Source of the DNA: Siphonobacter sp. BAB-5405
Lineage (GTDB): Bacteria > Bacteroidota > Bacteroidia > Cytophagales > Spirosomataceae
Reading direction: 5' to 3'
Length of the DNA stretch: 64,000 nucleotides
NCBI RefSeq assembly: GCF_002872335.1
Contig: NZ_NJAG01000045.1
Coordinates: forward strand, 278,357-342,356
A program made the translations under genes and the position numbers. Under the pieces are notes generated by a model, which ran no database searches, had not been told where the DNA came from, and worked only from the letters and a program-made list of their open reading frames with translations. Shown piece after piece: positions 56,151 through 64,000 of the stretch. How positions within the stretch are numbered: the stretch's first letter is position 1; each line of letters starts with the position of its first letter.

Positions 56151-57572
56151 ATGGAGCTTGTATTAAAGGAAAATTTAACTCACCCTACAGGCGACCCCTT
56201 CGCAGATGCAGGCGGGTATGTCATTGCAAGCCTCTGGAAAGAGCCTGCATTAAAAGATAAAGACATTCTAGGGTTGATTGAGTACGTAGCTAACCTCTAC
56301 ATCAATCAATGGAACGCTAATCTACATGCCTTCTTTCTCAACTCGAAAATTACGCAACCCGCTTTCGATCGTAAGCGAAAGCTGGAGGAAACGCTTACCT
56401 ATTATAGAAGCATACTGAATGAAACGGCTCCTTCGAAAATGGGATATTGCCGTGTTTCAGGACGCAAAGCCAACCTTTTTGTAGCGGGGAGAGATAACCA
56501 TATTCTATCCGGATCGAGCACATTCATCAATTTTCATCATGGGTTTGAGAACGGACTATATGTATCAAAAGAAATAATCGTCCGTTTTTTCTTCGTCCCG
56601 CTGGGGGTAATGCAGTTAGGTGACAAACTTGGACTAATTAGCAGTAATAATACGATTGTCGCCAACTATTACGTGGAGCAACTCTTGACCGGACCTGATG
56701 GACATTTGAATGCTGTGGGCCGGGGTTTATCCAGCGGTGTTGCCCGTTCAAATTACGGGATTCCAGCTAATGCTCTTTTTGCATTCGTTGATTCCTGCCT
56801 AAAAAATATTAAAACAGCCATTTATGCCAATTCCTCTGAAAATGTGGTTGAGGCCCGAAACACTAGCCTGAGTTTATACCATTTTACCAATTTTGGAGCC
56901 AAGCCCGAGGTAGTGCTATACCAGTTGTCAGCTACTGTTTTTGGCTTTTATGCACTCTGCCAATCCATCACCTATTACGAAATATGGCATCCATTCGTAG
57001 CATCGCATTATCGAAACTCAAAGTTCAAGGATGCTGAGTATAATCAAGGTACAGATACATGGGTGTCTCCTAAAGAGGAACTGGCTTATGATTCATACAG
57101 TACCTGGCGTAATCCTATTTTGGAGCGGTTACTGAATGGACAAACGTTGGTGCCTTACTTCAAAGCATGGATTCGGACGCATCGCTTTCCTTTTCAACTC
57201 ATTGAGACTTACCTTATTTACATAAACCAGATGGATAAACGAACCGTACAAAAAATCAAGGACATCGCGGGCTTCATCGTTAGCCGTGATGAGGATAGTA
57301 TCAAGAAAGCTATCCTGAGGTTAAACCGAGCAAAATATGTGCAGGAAGTGAGACAGTATCTGCTTAAACTCATTGATGACAACTACAAAGGGGGTGCACA
57401 GGAACCTTTGCTTAAAATCGATGAAGTAGAGTATTTATTTCCCGAAACGGTAAGCTGGCGGGAGATCAGAGATCTATTATTAATCGCCGTTTACGAAAAA
57501 CTTCACGAAAAAAACCTGCACATCGCTACTGAATTTGAAGAACAAAACGAAGTAACTGAACCTTTAGATTAA
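56151..57572 (+). CDS. cas8b1: Cas8b1/Cst1-type Cascade large subunit, type I-B
   Basis: A 473-residue protein. HPTGDPFADAGGYVIASLWKEP is the start typical of the Cst1 (Cas8b1, Tneap) group, which recognises the PAM within Cascade. A central stretch RVSGRKANLFVAGRDNHILSGSSTFINFHHGFENGLYVSKEI and SYGIPANALFAFV-like sequence match the group. No CxxC zinc motifs are seen. It is AT-richer than cas4-cas1 (see findings). It sits 8 bases before cas7. Confidence 0.82.
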   Translation: MELVLKENLTHPTGDPFADAGGYVIASLWKEPALKDKDILGLIEYVANLYINQWNANLHAFFLNSKITQPAFDRKRKLEETLTYYRSILNETAPSKMGYCRVSGRKANLFVAGRDNHILSGSSTFINFHHGFENGLYVSKEIIVRFFFVPLGVMQLGDKLGLISSNNTIVANYYVEQLLTGPDGHLNAVGRGLSSGVARSNYGIPANALFAFVDSCLKNIKTAIYANSSENVVEARNTSLSLYHFTNFGAKPEVVLYQLSATVFGFYALCQSITYYEIWHPFVASHYRNSKFKDAEYNQGTDTWVSPKEELAYDSYSTWRNPILERLLNGQTLVPYFKAWIRTHRFPFQLIETYLIYINQMDKRTVQKIKDIAGFIVSRDEDSIKKAILRLNRAKYVQEVRQYLLKLIDDNYKGGAQEPLLKIDEVEYLFPETVSWREIRDLLLIAVYEKLHEKNLHIATEFEEQNEVTEPLD

Positions 57573-57580
57573 TCATACTT

Positions 57581-58653
57581 ATGAACCTGAAAACCCAAGG
57601 ATTTGTCCTGCTAGACGTTGATGTTGTCGCTTTAAATAATGCAGGAAAGAGTTCTACCAGCAATTTTGAAAATGCGGTTGCTACCAAAAAGATATTAAAA
57701 AATGGTCGTACCTATACTTACGTATCTGCCAGGCCTGGCGGTACTGGTGGCGGGAAGCCTTACAAAAAAATGTAGGCTGGTCTTTATCACCGATTACGCG
57801 GGATAACAAAATTGCTTTTACTGAGGCAAACCCTCTGTTATATGCGGATGACGATGTTTTTGGCTATATGAAAGCCGTTAAAGAAGAGGTGCTGGACGAA
57901 AAAGGAAAAGCTAAGAAAGTAGATGCTACGGTAACCCGTGTTTCGCCTCTTAAAAATTCAGCGATTGTATCGGTTGGATCTGCTCGGACGGTTGAAAACT
58001 GGTCTAGCATGGCTCGACAGGATGGTGATTCAGTACCTTACAGCAAAGAAGAGTACAGTGCCATCATGAAGGGAATGTTCTCGCTTGATCTAGCTCAGCT
58101 TGGCACTTTTGCGAGTTATAACAAAACCGGTTTCAAGAACATTACGCAAAAGCTAAAAACGGATGCTCTAAGTCAGGGAGCTATTGAAATTGACGATCCT
58201 TTCGTGAAAGATAGTAAAGGAAATGCCCAGAAGCTGGTTCAATTAAACAGGAATATACGCTTGCAACGGGCTAAGGATACCATTCAAGCTCTGAAGACCA
58301 TCTCTGGCGGAGCCATGCAAACGAACAACATGAGTGATGTAACGCCAAAGTTTATCATTCTCGTTAGTACAACTAGTGGTAATCACCCCTTTTCGCACAT
58401 TGTAACGAGTGAAGGCATGAATCTGGATAGAGTAGCCTTGAATCTGGATGGTCTGAAAGAAGTATTAAAAGACTACAAAGAGCAAATCGTTGGTACGGTA
58501 TTCATTGGGAAGCGTAGCGGGTTTTTAAATGAATACAATGACGAACTTAGAGAGCTGCTTGCCCTTGGCGATGCCTATCCGACCATTCAGCTGGGTACAA
58601 TCAATGAGACCATTGACGCGTACTGTACTCAACTTGAAAATCAGTTTTCCTGA
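57581..58653 (+). CDS. cas7: Cas7 (Cst2/DevR) Cascade backbone, one frameshift
   Basis: Cas7 forms the helical backbone along crRNA. The start MNLKTQGFVLLDVDVVALNN is the Cst2/DevR RRM-type beginning, and SNFENAVATKKILKNGRTYTYVS is highly characteristic. The frame then breaks at 57729-57730. One added C turns ARPGGTGGGK into AQAWRYWWREALQKNVGW, the well-known W-rich motif, and it runs to 58653 for 357 residues. It ends with QTNNMSDVTPKFIILV and GKRSGFLNEY. The stop overlaps the cas5 start by one base (TGATG). If the shift is real, Cascade would not form. Confidence 0.9.
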
Positions 58654-59336
58654 TGCAAGTACACGTGATAGACTTAAGCAGCTGGACGGCCAGTTTCCGG
58701 TACCCTAACCTGATCAGTGGGGTTCAGCCTACGCTGGAAGTGCCCCCCGTCAGTACCGTATTAGGCTTACTTAATGCAGCGGCGGGACAATATCTGCACC
58801 ATCAGAAGCTGGAAATAGGGTATTACTTCCAGTTTGATGCGAAAGCTGTTGATCTGGAAACGATTTATCAGATTGACAGTACAAATGGACGAGCCACTAA
58901 TAATGCGAAGTCCAATATCATTCGTCGTGAATTTCTGTTCAATACTCGATTGAGAATCTATCTAACTGACCAAAAGCTAGCGGATTACTTTCGTCAGCCT
59001 TATTACTCCCTGGTTCTTGGGCGAATGAATGACTTAGCAACAGTCGAGCAGATCACAACCCTTGATTTACCCGAAGTTGCTTACGCTTCTCGCCTAGCGG
59101 GTCAGGTTATTCCCTTCAGGGAAAATTATTTAGCGGGCCAAATTCAGGCCCTTCCTAAATACTTTACGGATACCTTTCCGAGACAGAACGTTGGCACTGA
59201 GCCTTACTCGGTTATCAGTCACCTCACTTTCGTTAAGGCTAATTTACCCGCTATTCACGATAAAGACTTAGGAAAGGCAGGTACTGATATTTACCTACAC
59301 CAATTAGACTTTTCGGAGCATGACCAAGCCGTATGA
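58653..59336 (+). CDS. cas5: Cas5 Cascade subunit
   Basis: A 227-residue Cas5 that caps the 5' end of crRNA in Cascade. VHVIDLSSWTASFRYPNLISGVQPTLEVPPVSTVLGLLNAA is the family N-terminus with the P-P-STVLGLL motif. It overlaps cas7 by one base and cas3 by 17 bases, so the three are translationally coupled. The length is in the normal range for I-B Cas5. Confidence 0.9.
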   Translation: MQVHVIDLSSWTASFRYPNLISGVQPTLEVPPVSTVLGLLNAAAGQYLHHQKLEIGYYFQFDAKAVDLETIYQIDSTNGRATNNAKSNIIRREFLFNTRLRIYLTDQKLADYFRQPYYSLVLGRMNDLATVEQITTLDLPEVAYASRLAGQVIPFRENYLAGQIQALPKYFTDTFPRQNVGTEPYSVISHLTFVKANLPAIHDKDLGKAGTDIYLHQLDFSEHDQAV

Positions 59337-61647
59337 CGAAATTCTGGCTAAATCAGATCCGCAGCTCACCTTACAACAACACGTTGATGATTGCTTGCTG
59401 ATTTGGGGACTGTTACAAAAAAACTTTCCTCAAATCAGCAGACTATCCCTCTCGTATGACTTCTGGCGAGTTCTGCGTTTGGCTATTGTTTGCCATGATC
59501 TGGGAAAAGGTCATGCTGATTTTCAAAAATTACTACAAAACCAACCCAATCGATGGCGTAAACAACGGCATGAATTGTTTTCAATTCCTTTTATCGAAGG
59601 GTTACAGGAAGAGAAACGGATTCGTGAACTAATCCGATTAGTTGTGGCAGGACATCACAAAGATTATGACCAACTCTGGAAACGGTATATCTGCGATTTT
59701 TATCAGTCTGAAAATGATATGTTTGGTATACCGGGTGCTGAAGGACGGGTTGATTACGAAGAAGAGTTTCAAAAAAACGTGAAGACCCAACTTCTTGTTC
59801 AATTAGCCGAAGAAGCGTATCACGTCACGATTAGACCATTCACGATTGAACATCCTGAACAGGTAATCTTAACCTTTCAGCCTCAGATTGGAAAAATGAA
59901 CGCTTCTAATCCTGGTTATTTTGACTTGCTTCTATTGTTTGGAGGATTGAAGCATTGCGATCATCTGGGTTCCGCCCGAATTCAGGAATTACTACAACTT
60001 TCCGAAACACAGTTTCAGTTTCTAGAGCGTAAGCGTACCGATCTTCAAACCAAGAAAAAGGATTTTTACGATCATCAGCTCGCCTGCGGAAATGTAACCG
60101 GTAATCTGATCTTGACTTCGCCGACTGGTTCTGGTAAAACAGAAAGCTCGATTTTATGGCTGCATCAGCAGATGAGAAACTTCGGACAAGGCCGGGTTTT
60201 CTACATTCTTCCATTTACGGCTTCCATTAATGCCATGTATGAACGGTTGGGAAAGGAAATGGGTCCAGAATATGTCGGAATGTTACATGGGAAGCTCAGT
60301 GATTATCTCTACGACTATTTCGATGATTTTCAATATTCCCTTAGTCAAAAGAAAGAGCAAATTGATGCGTTGAAGGATAAATTTAAAACGCTGGTAACAC
60401 CCGTTAAAGTCGTAACACCCTTTCAGCTTCTAAAGCACTTGTTTGGTCTGAAAGGCTTTGAGCAGGGATTGTTTGAAATGGTAGGCAGCTATTTTATCTT
60501 CGATGAAATCCATGCGTACAGTGCCGATGTTTTTGCACAAATCAAAGTACTGCTCCAATATACCGTAAAGCATTTACAGGTAAGGGTTATGGTCATGACC
60601 GCAACCATGCCGACGTTTTTAAAAAAAGAGCTGGAAGAGGCGATTGGAGAATTTACGGAGGTAAAAGCGTCGGAAAGCCTGTACAGCCAATTCGTACGAC
60701 ATCGGGTCAAATTACAGGAGGGTTTGTTAACGGAGAATCTGGATTTGATTCGTAACGCATTGAAGGCGGGAACGAAGGTATTGGTAGTATGTAATACCGT
60801 TAAAAATGCTCAATCTGTATTCAATGAGTTGCGGAGAGATGCTTGTAATGCGGTGTTGTTACATAGTGCATTCAATGGTATTGATCGGACTCGTCATGAA
60901 TTAGAATTGAAGCAAGGAGAAAAAGATGGATCAATTCAGTTACTAGTAGGAACTCAGGCGATTGAAGTGAGTCTGGATATTGACTACGATATCATCTACA
61001 CAGAACCAGCTCCTATTGATGCACTAATTCAACGATTCGGGCGGGTCAATCGGAAACGCGAAAAGGGACAAAGTCCTGTAGTAGTTTTCCGCACATCTAA
61101 TGCAACTGATCAATATATCTATCCGAATGAACTAGTAAGCCGCACCATCCAGGCATTCGAAGAAATCATTGCAGAAACAGACGGAATCATCGACGAGGCT
61201 CGACTACAGCAGTATATTGATTTTGTGTATCCTGACTGGCAACCTAAGCAAAAGGAGCAATTCGATCTGATTTACAATAGCTTGTCGGTATCAGCAGAAC
61301 GTCTGGTTCCCATGTATCGATCAAAGTTGCGTGAAGAAGACTTTTACAAGCAATTTGACGGTATAAAAGTATTACCTGTTATTCTAAAGGATGCTTTTGT
61401 TGAACGTCTCAAACAGTTTGATTTCATTGGTGCAGAAAGTCTTAAAGTACAAATCCGTAAAAACAAGTTTGCTCAGTTATTAAGAGAAAATGACCAAAAC
61501 CTTCGATCAGAATCTTATGCAATCGAGAAGAAAGATGGTACGCTACTTGAAATAAAATACTTTGTTCTCACCAAAAAGTACGACGCTGAACTAGGGCTAT
61601 GTTACGATCAGCAGGAAGAATGGATTGATACGTCTATCTGGCTTTGA
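59320..61647 (+). CDS. cas3: Cas3 HD nuclease-helicase
   Basis: A 775-residue enzyme recruited by Cascade to nick and unwind target DNA. The HD nuclease domain comes first: H21 in QQHVDD, H59-D60 in CHDLGKGHADF, H84 and H112-H113 in AGHHKDYD. The SF2 helicase follows: Walker A SPTGSGKT at 267-274, DEIH at 395-398, TAT at 427-429 and QRFGRVNR at 571-578. All catalytic motifs are intact. It overlaps cas5 by 17 bases and precedes cas4 by 9. Confidence 0.95.
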   Translation: MTKPYDEILAKSDPQLTLQQHVDDCLLIWGLLQKNFPQISRLSLSYDFWRVLRLAIVCHDLGKGHADFQKLLQNQPNRWRKQRHELFSIPFIEGLQEEKRIRELIRLVVAGHHKDYDQLWKRYICDFYQSENDMFGIPGAEGRVDYEEEFQKNVKTQLLVQLAEEAYHVTIRPFTIEHPEQVILTFQPQIGKMNASNPGYFDLLLLFGGLKHCDHLGSARIQELLQLSETQFQFLERKRTDLQTKKKDFYDHQLACGNVTGNLILTSPTGSGKTESSILWLHQQMRNFGQGRVFYILPFTASINAMYERLGKEMGPEYVGMLHGKLSDYLYDYFDDFQYSLSQKKEQIDALKDKFKTLVTPVKVVTPFQLLKHLFGLKGFEQGLFEMVGSYFIFDEIHAYSADVFAQIKVLLQYTVKHLQVRVMVMTATMPTFLKKELEEAIGEFTEVKASESLYSQFVRHRVKLQEGLLTENLDLIRNALKAGTKVLVVCNTVKNAQSVFNELRRDACNAVLLHSAFNGIDRTRHELELKQGEKDGSIQLLVGTQAIEVSLDIDYDIIYTEPAPIDALIQRFGRVNRKREKGQSPVVVFRTSNATDQYIYPNELVSRTIQAFEEIIAETDGIIDEARLQQYIDFVYPDWQPKQKEQFDLIYNSLSVSAERLVPMYRSKLREEDFYKQFDGIKVLPVILKDAFVERLKQFDFIGAESLKVQIRKNKFAQLLRENDQNLRSESYAIEKKDGTLLEIKYFVLTKKYDAELGLCYDQQEEWIDTSIWL

Positions 61648-61656
61648 TTTTACCCT

Positions 61657-62163
61657 ATGACCATCACCGGCACTTACATCAAATACTACAAAGTCTGCTT
61701 TCGCAAACTTTGGTTGTTCCATCATAAAATTGAAATGGAACACAATTCGGAATTGGTAGCCGAAGGCTCGTTTATTGGCGAAAAGTCGTATCCCCAGCGA
61801 GCCGAGCGTTACCGGGAAATGCTGATCGACGGTTCCAAAATCGATTTCTACGACCCTTACAACAAAGTCGTCCACGAAATCAAGAAGTCTGACAAGCTGG
61901 AGCACTCGCACGTGGCTCAGGTGCAGTTTTATCTGTATCTGCTCTGGAAAAACGGCGTGAAAGGAGCCACTGGTTTAATTGAATACCCCAAACTCCGACA
62001 AACGCAAACCGTAACCCTCGCCGAGGAAGACATTTCACAAGTAGAAAATTGGGTGTCGGACATTGAACGTATAGTAGGATCCGAACAGTGTCCCGGACGA
62101 ATTGCCAAAAGTCGCTGCCGTTCGTGCAGTTACTTCGAGTTTTGTTACGCCGAAGAGGAATAA
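61657..62163 (+). CDS. cas4: Cas4 adaptation nuclease
   Basis: A 168-residue RecB-like nuclease that trims prespacers. The iron-sulfur cysteines are Cys14 and the C-terminal Cys145, Cys154, Cys157 and Cys163 (CPGRIAKSRCRSCSYFEFC). The nuclease core shows IDGSKIDFYDP and VVHEIKKSDK, with D63, E74 and K76. It is clearly more GC-rich in style than the effector genes upstream. It is 9 bases after cas3. Confidence 0.93.
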   Translation: MTITGTYIKYYKVCFRKLWLFHHKIEMEHNSELVAEGSFIGEKSYPQRAERYREMLIDGSKIDFYDPYNKVVHEIKKSDKLEHSHVAQVQFYLYLLWKNGVKGATGLIEYPKLRQTQTVTLAEEDISQVENWVSDIERIVGSEQCPGRIAKSRCRSCSYFEFCYAEEE

Positions 62164-62203
62164 ACCTTTTCGTATCACCGAATAACTTTTCCCTTCACCT
62201 TTT

Positions 62204-63214
62204 ATGAAACAAACGAAATACCTGATGAATCCCGGTCGGTTGAGCCGACAGGATCATACGCTCAAGTTTACGCCCGTAGATGAAGACGGCAACGAAGGAC
62301 AGCCGCGTTTTCTGCCCGTCAACCAAGTTTCCGACTTGTATGTGTTCGGAAGTTTAGACGCCAACTCTGCCCTGTATAATTTTTTGGGGAAAGAAGGGAT
62401 CGCCGTACACTTCTTTGATTACTATGAACACTATACGGGTTCGTTCATGCCCCGCGAGTACCTGCTGGCGGGCAAAATGCAGGTAGAACAAACCAAACAT
62501 TACGTCTCCGGCAAGAAGCGAATCATTCTGGCTAAAGCCTTTGTCGAAGGAGCGGCCACTAACATTTTACGCGTCCTCAAATACTACGAAAATCGGAAAG
62601 CCGGCGGGCTCAACGAGGCCATTTTAACCATCGAGCAGCTAATGACCCTGATTCATTCGGCCACGGACGTACCGTCGTTGATGGGCATCGAAGGAAACAT
62701 TCGACAAACGTACTACAGCTGTTTTGATGCGATTCTGGGCGAGACTTTTTGTATGGAAGGGCGGAGCAAGCGGCCCCCGCAAAATGAATTAAACGCCATG
62801 ATTTCGCTGGGAAACATGCTCTGTTATTCGGCTTGTTTAAGCATGATTTACCATACCCAACTCAATCCGACGATCAGCTTTCTGCACGAACCCGGTGCCC
62901 GACGGTACTCGCTCGCCCTGGATATGGCGGAGATTTTCAAACCCATTCTTATCGACCGACTTATTTTTCGAATGGTTAATAAAAAGCAGTTGCAACCCTC
63001 CGATTTTCGAATGGAAGTAGAAGGTTGTCTCATGAAAGAAGCGGCCCGCAAACGGTTTTTAAAGGAATTTGATACCTCGCTGAAAGAAACCATCAAACAC
63101 CGCTCGCTGGGCCGGAGTGTAAGCTACAAACACCTGATTAAACTGGAATGCTATAAATTACAAAAGCACCTGCTCGGCATTGACGCCTACAAACCCTTTA
63201 AAGCCTGGTGGTGA
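62204..63214 (+). CDS. cas1: Cas1 integrase, type I-B
   Basis: A 336-residue spacer-integration enzyme. MKQTKYLMNPGRLSRQDHTL is the typical I-B start. The metal site is E163 in MGIEGNIRQ, H228 in SFLHEPGARRYSLALDMAE and D240/E243 in the following helix. It works with Cas2 and probably Cas4. Gaps: 40 bases after cas4 and 72 before cas2. Confidence 0.96.
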   Translation: MKQTKYLMNPGRLSRQDHTLKFTPVDEDGNEGQPRFLPVNQVSDLYVFGSLDANSALYNFLGKEGIAVHFFDYYEHYTGSFMPREYLLAGKMQVEQTKHYVSGKKRIILAKAFVEGAATNILRVLKYYENRKAGGLNEAILTIEQLMTLIHSATDVPSLMGIEGNIRQTYYSCFDAILGETFCMEGRSKRPPQNELNAMISLGNMLCYSACLSMIYHTQLNPTISFLHEPGARRYSLALDMAEIFKPILIDRLIFRMVNKKQLQPSDFRMEVEGCLMKEAARKRFLKEFDTSLKETIKHRSLGRSVSYKHLIKLECYKLQKHLLGIDAYKPFKAWW

Positions 63215-63286
63215 ATGGTTTATAGAATACTTCTTCGTTCTTTATACTGCTCCCTCTGGAGATTTCTTCTTCAAAATCAATAAAAG

Positions 63287-63550
63287 ATGTATGTCATTTT
63301 AGTGTACGACATGGGCCAGAAACGCGTGGGCAAGATGTTAAAACTTTGTCGGCGTTACTTAAACTGGATTCAGAACTCGGTTTTTGAGGGTGAGATGACC
63401 GACGTACAGTTGAGGGAGTTATTACACGAAGCGAAACGGATCATGAATGAAGAGGAAGACAGCCTAATTTTGTTCAAGAATCGCGACCAGAAGTGGCTGG
63501 ATAAACAAATCGTCGGTATAGAACGGCAATCAACCGACGATTTTTTGTAA
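63287..63550 (+). CDS. cas2: Cas2 adaptation protein
   Basis: An 87-residue ferredoxin-fold protein that bridges the Cas1 dimers. MYVILVYDMGQKRVGKMLKLCRRYL has the conserved Asp8 at the end of the first strand, and FEGEMTDVQLRELLHE follows. The C-terminus IERQSTDDFL is the usual domain-swap strand. It is the last cas gene, 215 bases before the array. Confidence 0.95.
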   Translation: MYVILVYDMGQKRVGKMLKLCRRYLNWIQNSVFEGEMTDVQLRELLHEAKRIMNEEEDSLILFKNRDQKWLDKQIVGIERQSTDDFL

Positions 63551-63765
63551 AACGGGATCGTCGATCGAATTACACAGCTCGCTGGCAGTTACCTCTTTCG
63601 TGCATTAATTACCCTTCTACTGACATAAATCCCTGATTATCAGAAGTCGTCGATCGACGGGTATTTTCATACCATTGGAGATCGACGATTTTTTGATTTA
63701 ATTTATAGCAAGTAAGTAGCGTGCAGAAGCCTGAAAAGGCCTTTTTTACACGTTTTTGATTGGGG
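63551..63765 (+). promoter_or_regulatory. CRISPR leader
   Basis: AT-rich stretch between cas2 and the first repeat. It holds the perfect palindrome CGTCGATCGACG at 63648-63659, a related copy (ATCGTCGATCGA) at 63558-63569, and ATCGACGATTTTTTG at 63681-63695, whose CGACGATTTTTTG also occurs at the very end of cas2 (63535-63547). A short GCCT/AGGC hairpin before T6 lies near 63729-63747. Leader identity follows from position; the motif roles (integration or transcription) are inferred. Confidence 0.6.
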
Positions 63766-64000
63766 ATCTTAATCGTACCAGAGTGGAATTGAAATGTGTT
63801 TAAAACGTAGCGAATCCGTAGCTTCAGCGTAATCTTAATCGTACCAGAGTGGAATTGAAATTGTCGTCATTGACAAGTACGAAGGTTAGGATAAGAATCT
63901 TAATCGTACCAGAGTGGAATTGAAATGGCAAAACGTATCGTAATCAACGAGCTCTTTAAAAATCTTAATCGTACCAGAGTGGAATTGAAATATTCGACCC
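63766..64000 (+). CRISPR. CRISPR array, four 30-bp repeats visible, continues past window
   Basis: Four identical 30-base repeats start ATCTTAATCGTACCAGAG and end GGAATTGAAAT: 63766-63795, 63832-63861, 63897-63926, 63962-63991. Spacers are 36, 35 and 35 bases (63796-63831, 63862-63896, 63927-63961); the fourth is cut after 9 bases. The 3' ATTGAAAT would be the 8-base crRNA handle left by Cas6. The array lies directly downstream of cas2 and is read on the plus strand, so spacers nearest 63796 are the newest. Confidence 0.98.

Noticed and set aside
63729..63747. Terminator between cas2 and the array
   Set aside because: The stem is only 4 bp; too weak to claim that it separates the cas and array transcripts.
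1..64000. tRNA, rRNA, insertion sequences, prophage or integrase
   Set aside because: I looked for acceptor-stem/T-arm patterns, transposase motifs and long terminal inverted repeats and saw none I could defend.

Overview
This 64 kb window looks like chromosomal DNA from a member of the Bacteroidota, most likely a cytophagia (Spirosoma/Siphonobacter-like). That placement is an inference from gene content: GH92, GH127 and DUF5695-type secreted glycan enzymes, DPP4/DUF885 secreted peptidases, paired DUF421 proteins with zinc ribbons, very few Shine-Dalgarno sequences, and a type I-B cas operon with Cst1/Cst2-like proteins. No rRNA or tRNA gene, integrase or insertion sequence was recognised.

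Layout. 1-10.7 kb: a serine hydrolase cut by the window edge, a GH92 mannosidase lipoprotein, an SDR oxidoreductase divergent from an HxlR regulator with a repeat-rich operator between them, an acyltransferase-3 membrane protein, a CPA1 Na+/H+ antiporter, a KAS III-like enzyme and two small unknown genes. 11.2-14.9 kb: an SDR-AraC pair, a DUF6624 gene, a second damaged AraC paralogue and a damaged SUKH-like gene. 15-28.4 kb, all on the minus strand: an alpha-glucan/trehalose block made of two DUF421 membrane proteins, a GH13 alpha-glucosidase, treZ-2, a terminator, then glgX, treZ-1 and a treY-malQ fusion ending at a strong terminator. 28.8-34.3 kb: an iron alcohol dehydrogenase, a secreted glycosidase-like protein and a GH15 glucoamylase. 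34.3-50 kb: a small zinc-finger protein, a bestrophin, a secreted protein, a sulfatase, GH127, DUF4256, an ArsR/AHSA1 pair, and a DPP4-DUF885-DUF5695 operon. 50.8-54.1 kb: membrane and unknown proteins. 54.2-64 kb: a WYL regulator divergent from a type I-B operon (cas6-cas8b1-cas7-cas5-cas3-cas4-cas1-cas2) that runs into a CRISPR array of which four repeats are visible.

How the genes work together. In the trehalose block, GlgX debranches glycogen, TreY converts maltodextrin ends to maltooligosyl-trehalose, TreZ releases trehalose, and MalQ, the GH13 alpha-glucosidase and the GH15 enzyme (elsewhere in the window) recycle oligosaccharides. In the defence block, Cas6 processes crRNA, Cas8b1-Cas7-Cas5 form Cascade, Cas3 degrades the target, and Cas4-Cas1-Cas2 acquire spacers.

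The most important quality point is that about a dozen otherwise well-conserved genes carry a single-base frameshift, mostly one base missing from a short homopolymer. In each case, restoring that base gives a full-length protein of normal size. I read these as probable sequence errors rather than mass pseudogenisation, and the coordinates given span the whole repaired gene.
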